Origin: CAYTLQ01 sp964438715
GTDB lineage: Bacteria > Bacteroidota > Ignavibacteria > Ignavibacteriales > Ignavibacteriaceae
Length of the DNA stretch: 6,193 nt
Direction: 5' to 3'
Assembly: GCA_964438715.1 (NCBI GenBank)
Contig: CAYTLQ010000318.1
Coordinates: forward strand, 1 to 6,193
Notes under the pieces: model-generated
Seen by the model: only the letters and a program-made list of their open reading frames with translations
Told to the model about the DNA's origin: nothing
Databases searched by the model: none
Position numbers and translations under genes: made by a program
Shown here: positions 5,927 through 6,193 of the stretch, one piece after another
How the letters are laid out: every line of letters begins with the position of its first letter
Numbering within the stretch: the first letter of the stretch is position 1

Positions 5927-6193
5927 TTACGGATTCTCCACAATGGAGTAATTCTGGATTGATTGTTCTATTTTACCAATAAGATTTTTTTGGTGCATTT
6001 CTTTGGCTTTAAGAACCATATTTTTAATAGCCCGGGGGGAACTGGAGCCGTGACCAATTATAGTTATACCTTTCACGCCCAGCAGCGGCACTCCGCCATA
6101 CTCCTGATAATCCAATGGCTTCAGCGCCTCTTTTAATGAAGATTTAAATAACCCAATTTTAATTTTGTTAAAAATACTTGAGCCTGCGTACTG
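5927..6193 (-). CDS. plsX: Phosphate acyltransferase PlsX, C-terminal fragment
   Basis: Only the last 88 codons are in the window; the gene enters from the right edge with frame intact and stops at TAA 5927-5929. PlsX converts acyl-ACP and phosphate to acyl-phosphate, the donor used by PlsY for phospholipid synthesis at the membrane. The fragment carries the family's C-terminal hallmark LDYQEYGGVPLLGVKG followed by ITIIGHGSSSPRAIKNM. The Gly-rich GHGSS is the most diagnostic part. The preceding lysine-rich helical stretch (KIKIGLFKSSLKEALKP) fits the variable region before it. A TTG at 6113-6115 could be mistaken for a start but lies inside the conserved LDYQEYGG motif. It is the first visible gene of the operon; the promoter and any upstream rpmF lie outside. 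Confidence 0.95.
   Translation of the reverse strand, partial: QYAGSSIFNKIKIGLFKSSLKEALKPLDYQEYGGVPLLGVKGITIIGHGSSSPRAIKNMVLKAKEMHQKNLIGKIEQSIQNYSIVENP

Noticed and set aside
6113..6115. TTG as the start of a short separate gene at the right edge
   Set aside because: The frame continues upstream to the window end and the TTG is the Leu of the conserved LDYQEYGG motif of PlsX.

Overview
The window holds a type II fatty-acid synthesis operon read entirely on the minus strand. It is cut at its upstream end and followed by the first part of a second minus-strand gene. In transcription order (from the right edge leftwards) the genes are plsX (3' end only), fabH, fabD, a small cysteine-cluster protein, fabG, acpP, fabF and rnc. 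After a gap of about 120 bases comes the N-terminal part of gcvP (glycine dehydrogenase), which runs off the left edge. I see no supportable plus-strand gene, no RNA gene, no mobile element and no CRISPR array.

The operon is tightly packed. fabH/fabD and fabD/cysteine-cluster gene share one base in TAATG overlaps. Cysteine-cluster gene/fabG and fabF/rnc share four bases in ATGA overlaps. The only real spacers are plsX-fabH (39 nt), fabG-acpP (50 nt) and acpP-fabF (45 nt). The spacers around acpP carry a strong Shine-Dalgarno site, a possible internal promoter and a small hairpin. These could let the abundant acyl carrier protein be made at a different level from the enzymes.

Together the products make and elongate acyl chains. 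FabD loads malonyl groups onto ACP, FabH starts chains from acetyl-CoA, FabF elongates, FabG reduces the 3-keto product, and PlsX diverts finished acyl-ACP to acyl-phosphate for phospholipid synthesis. RNase III (rnc) is a frequent passenger at the end of such operons. The unexpected member is the cysteine-cluster protein (DUF3109/YkgJ-like), which has no established place in fatty-acid synthesis.

The DNA is AT-rich, and the gene order plsX-fabH-fabD-fabG-acpP-fabF-rnc is widespread in bacteria. The protein flavour (RNase III with an N-terminal extension, a RHNGP-type single-chain GcvP start, a DUF3109-like protein) suggests the Bacteroidota/Chlorobiota/Ignavibacteriota group. Several clear Shine-Dalgarno sites argue against a typical Bacteroidia genome. 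This placement is an inference and is not proven by the window. Most of the content is ordinary core metabolism; the embedded cysteine-cluster gene is the one item I would follow up.
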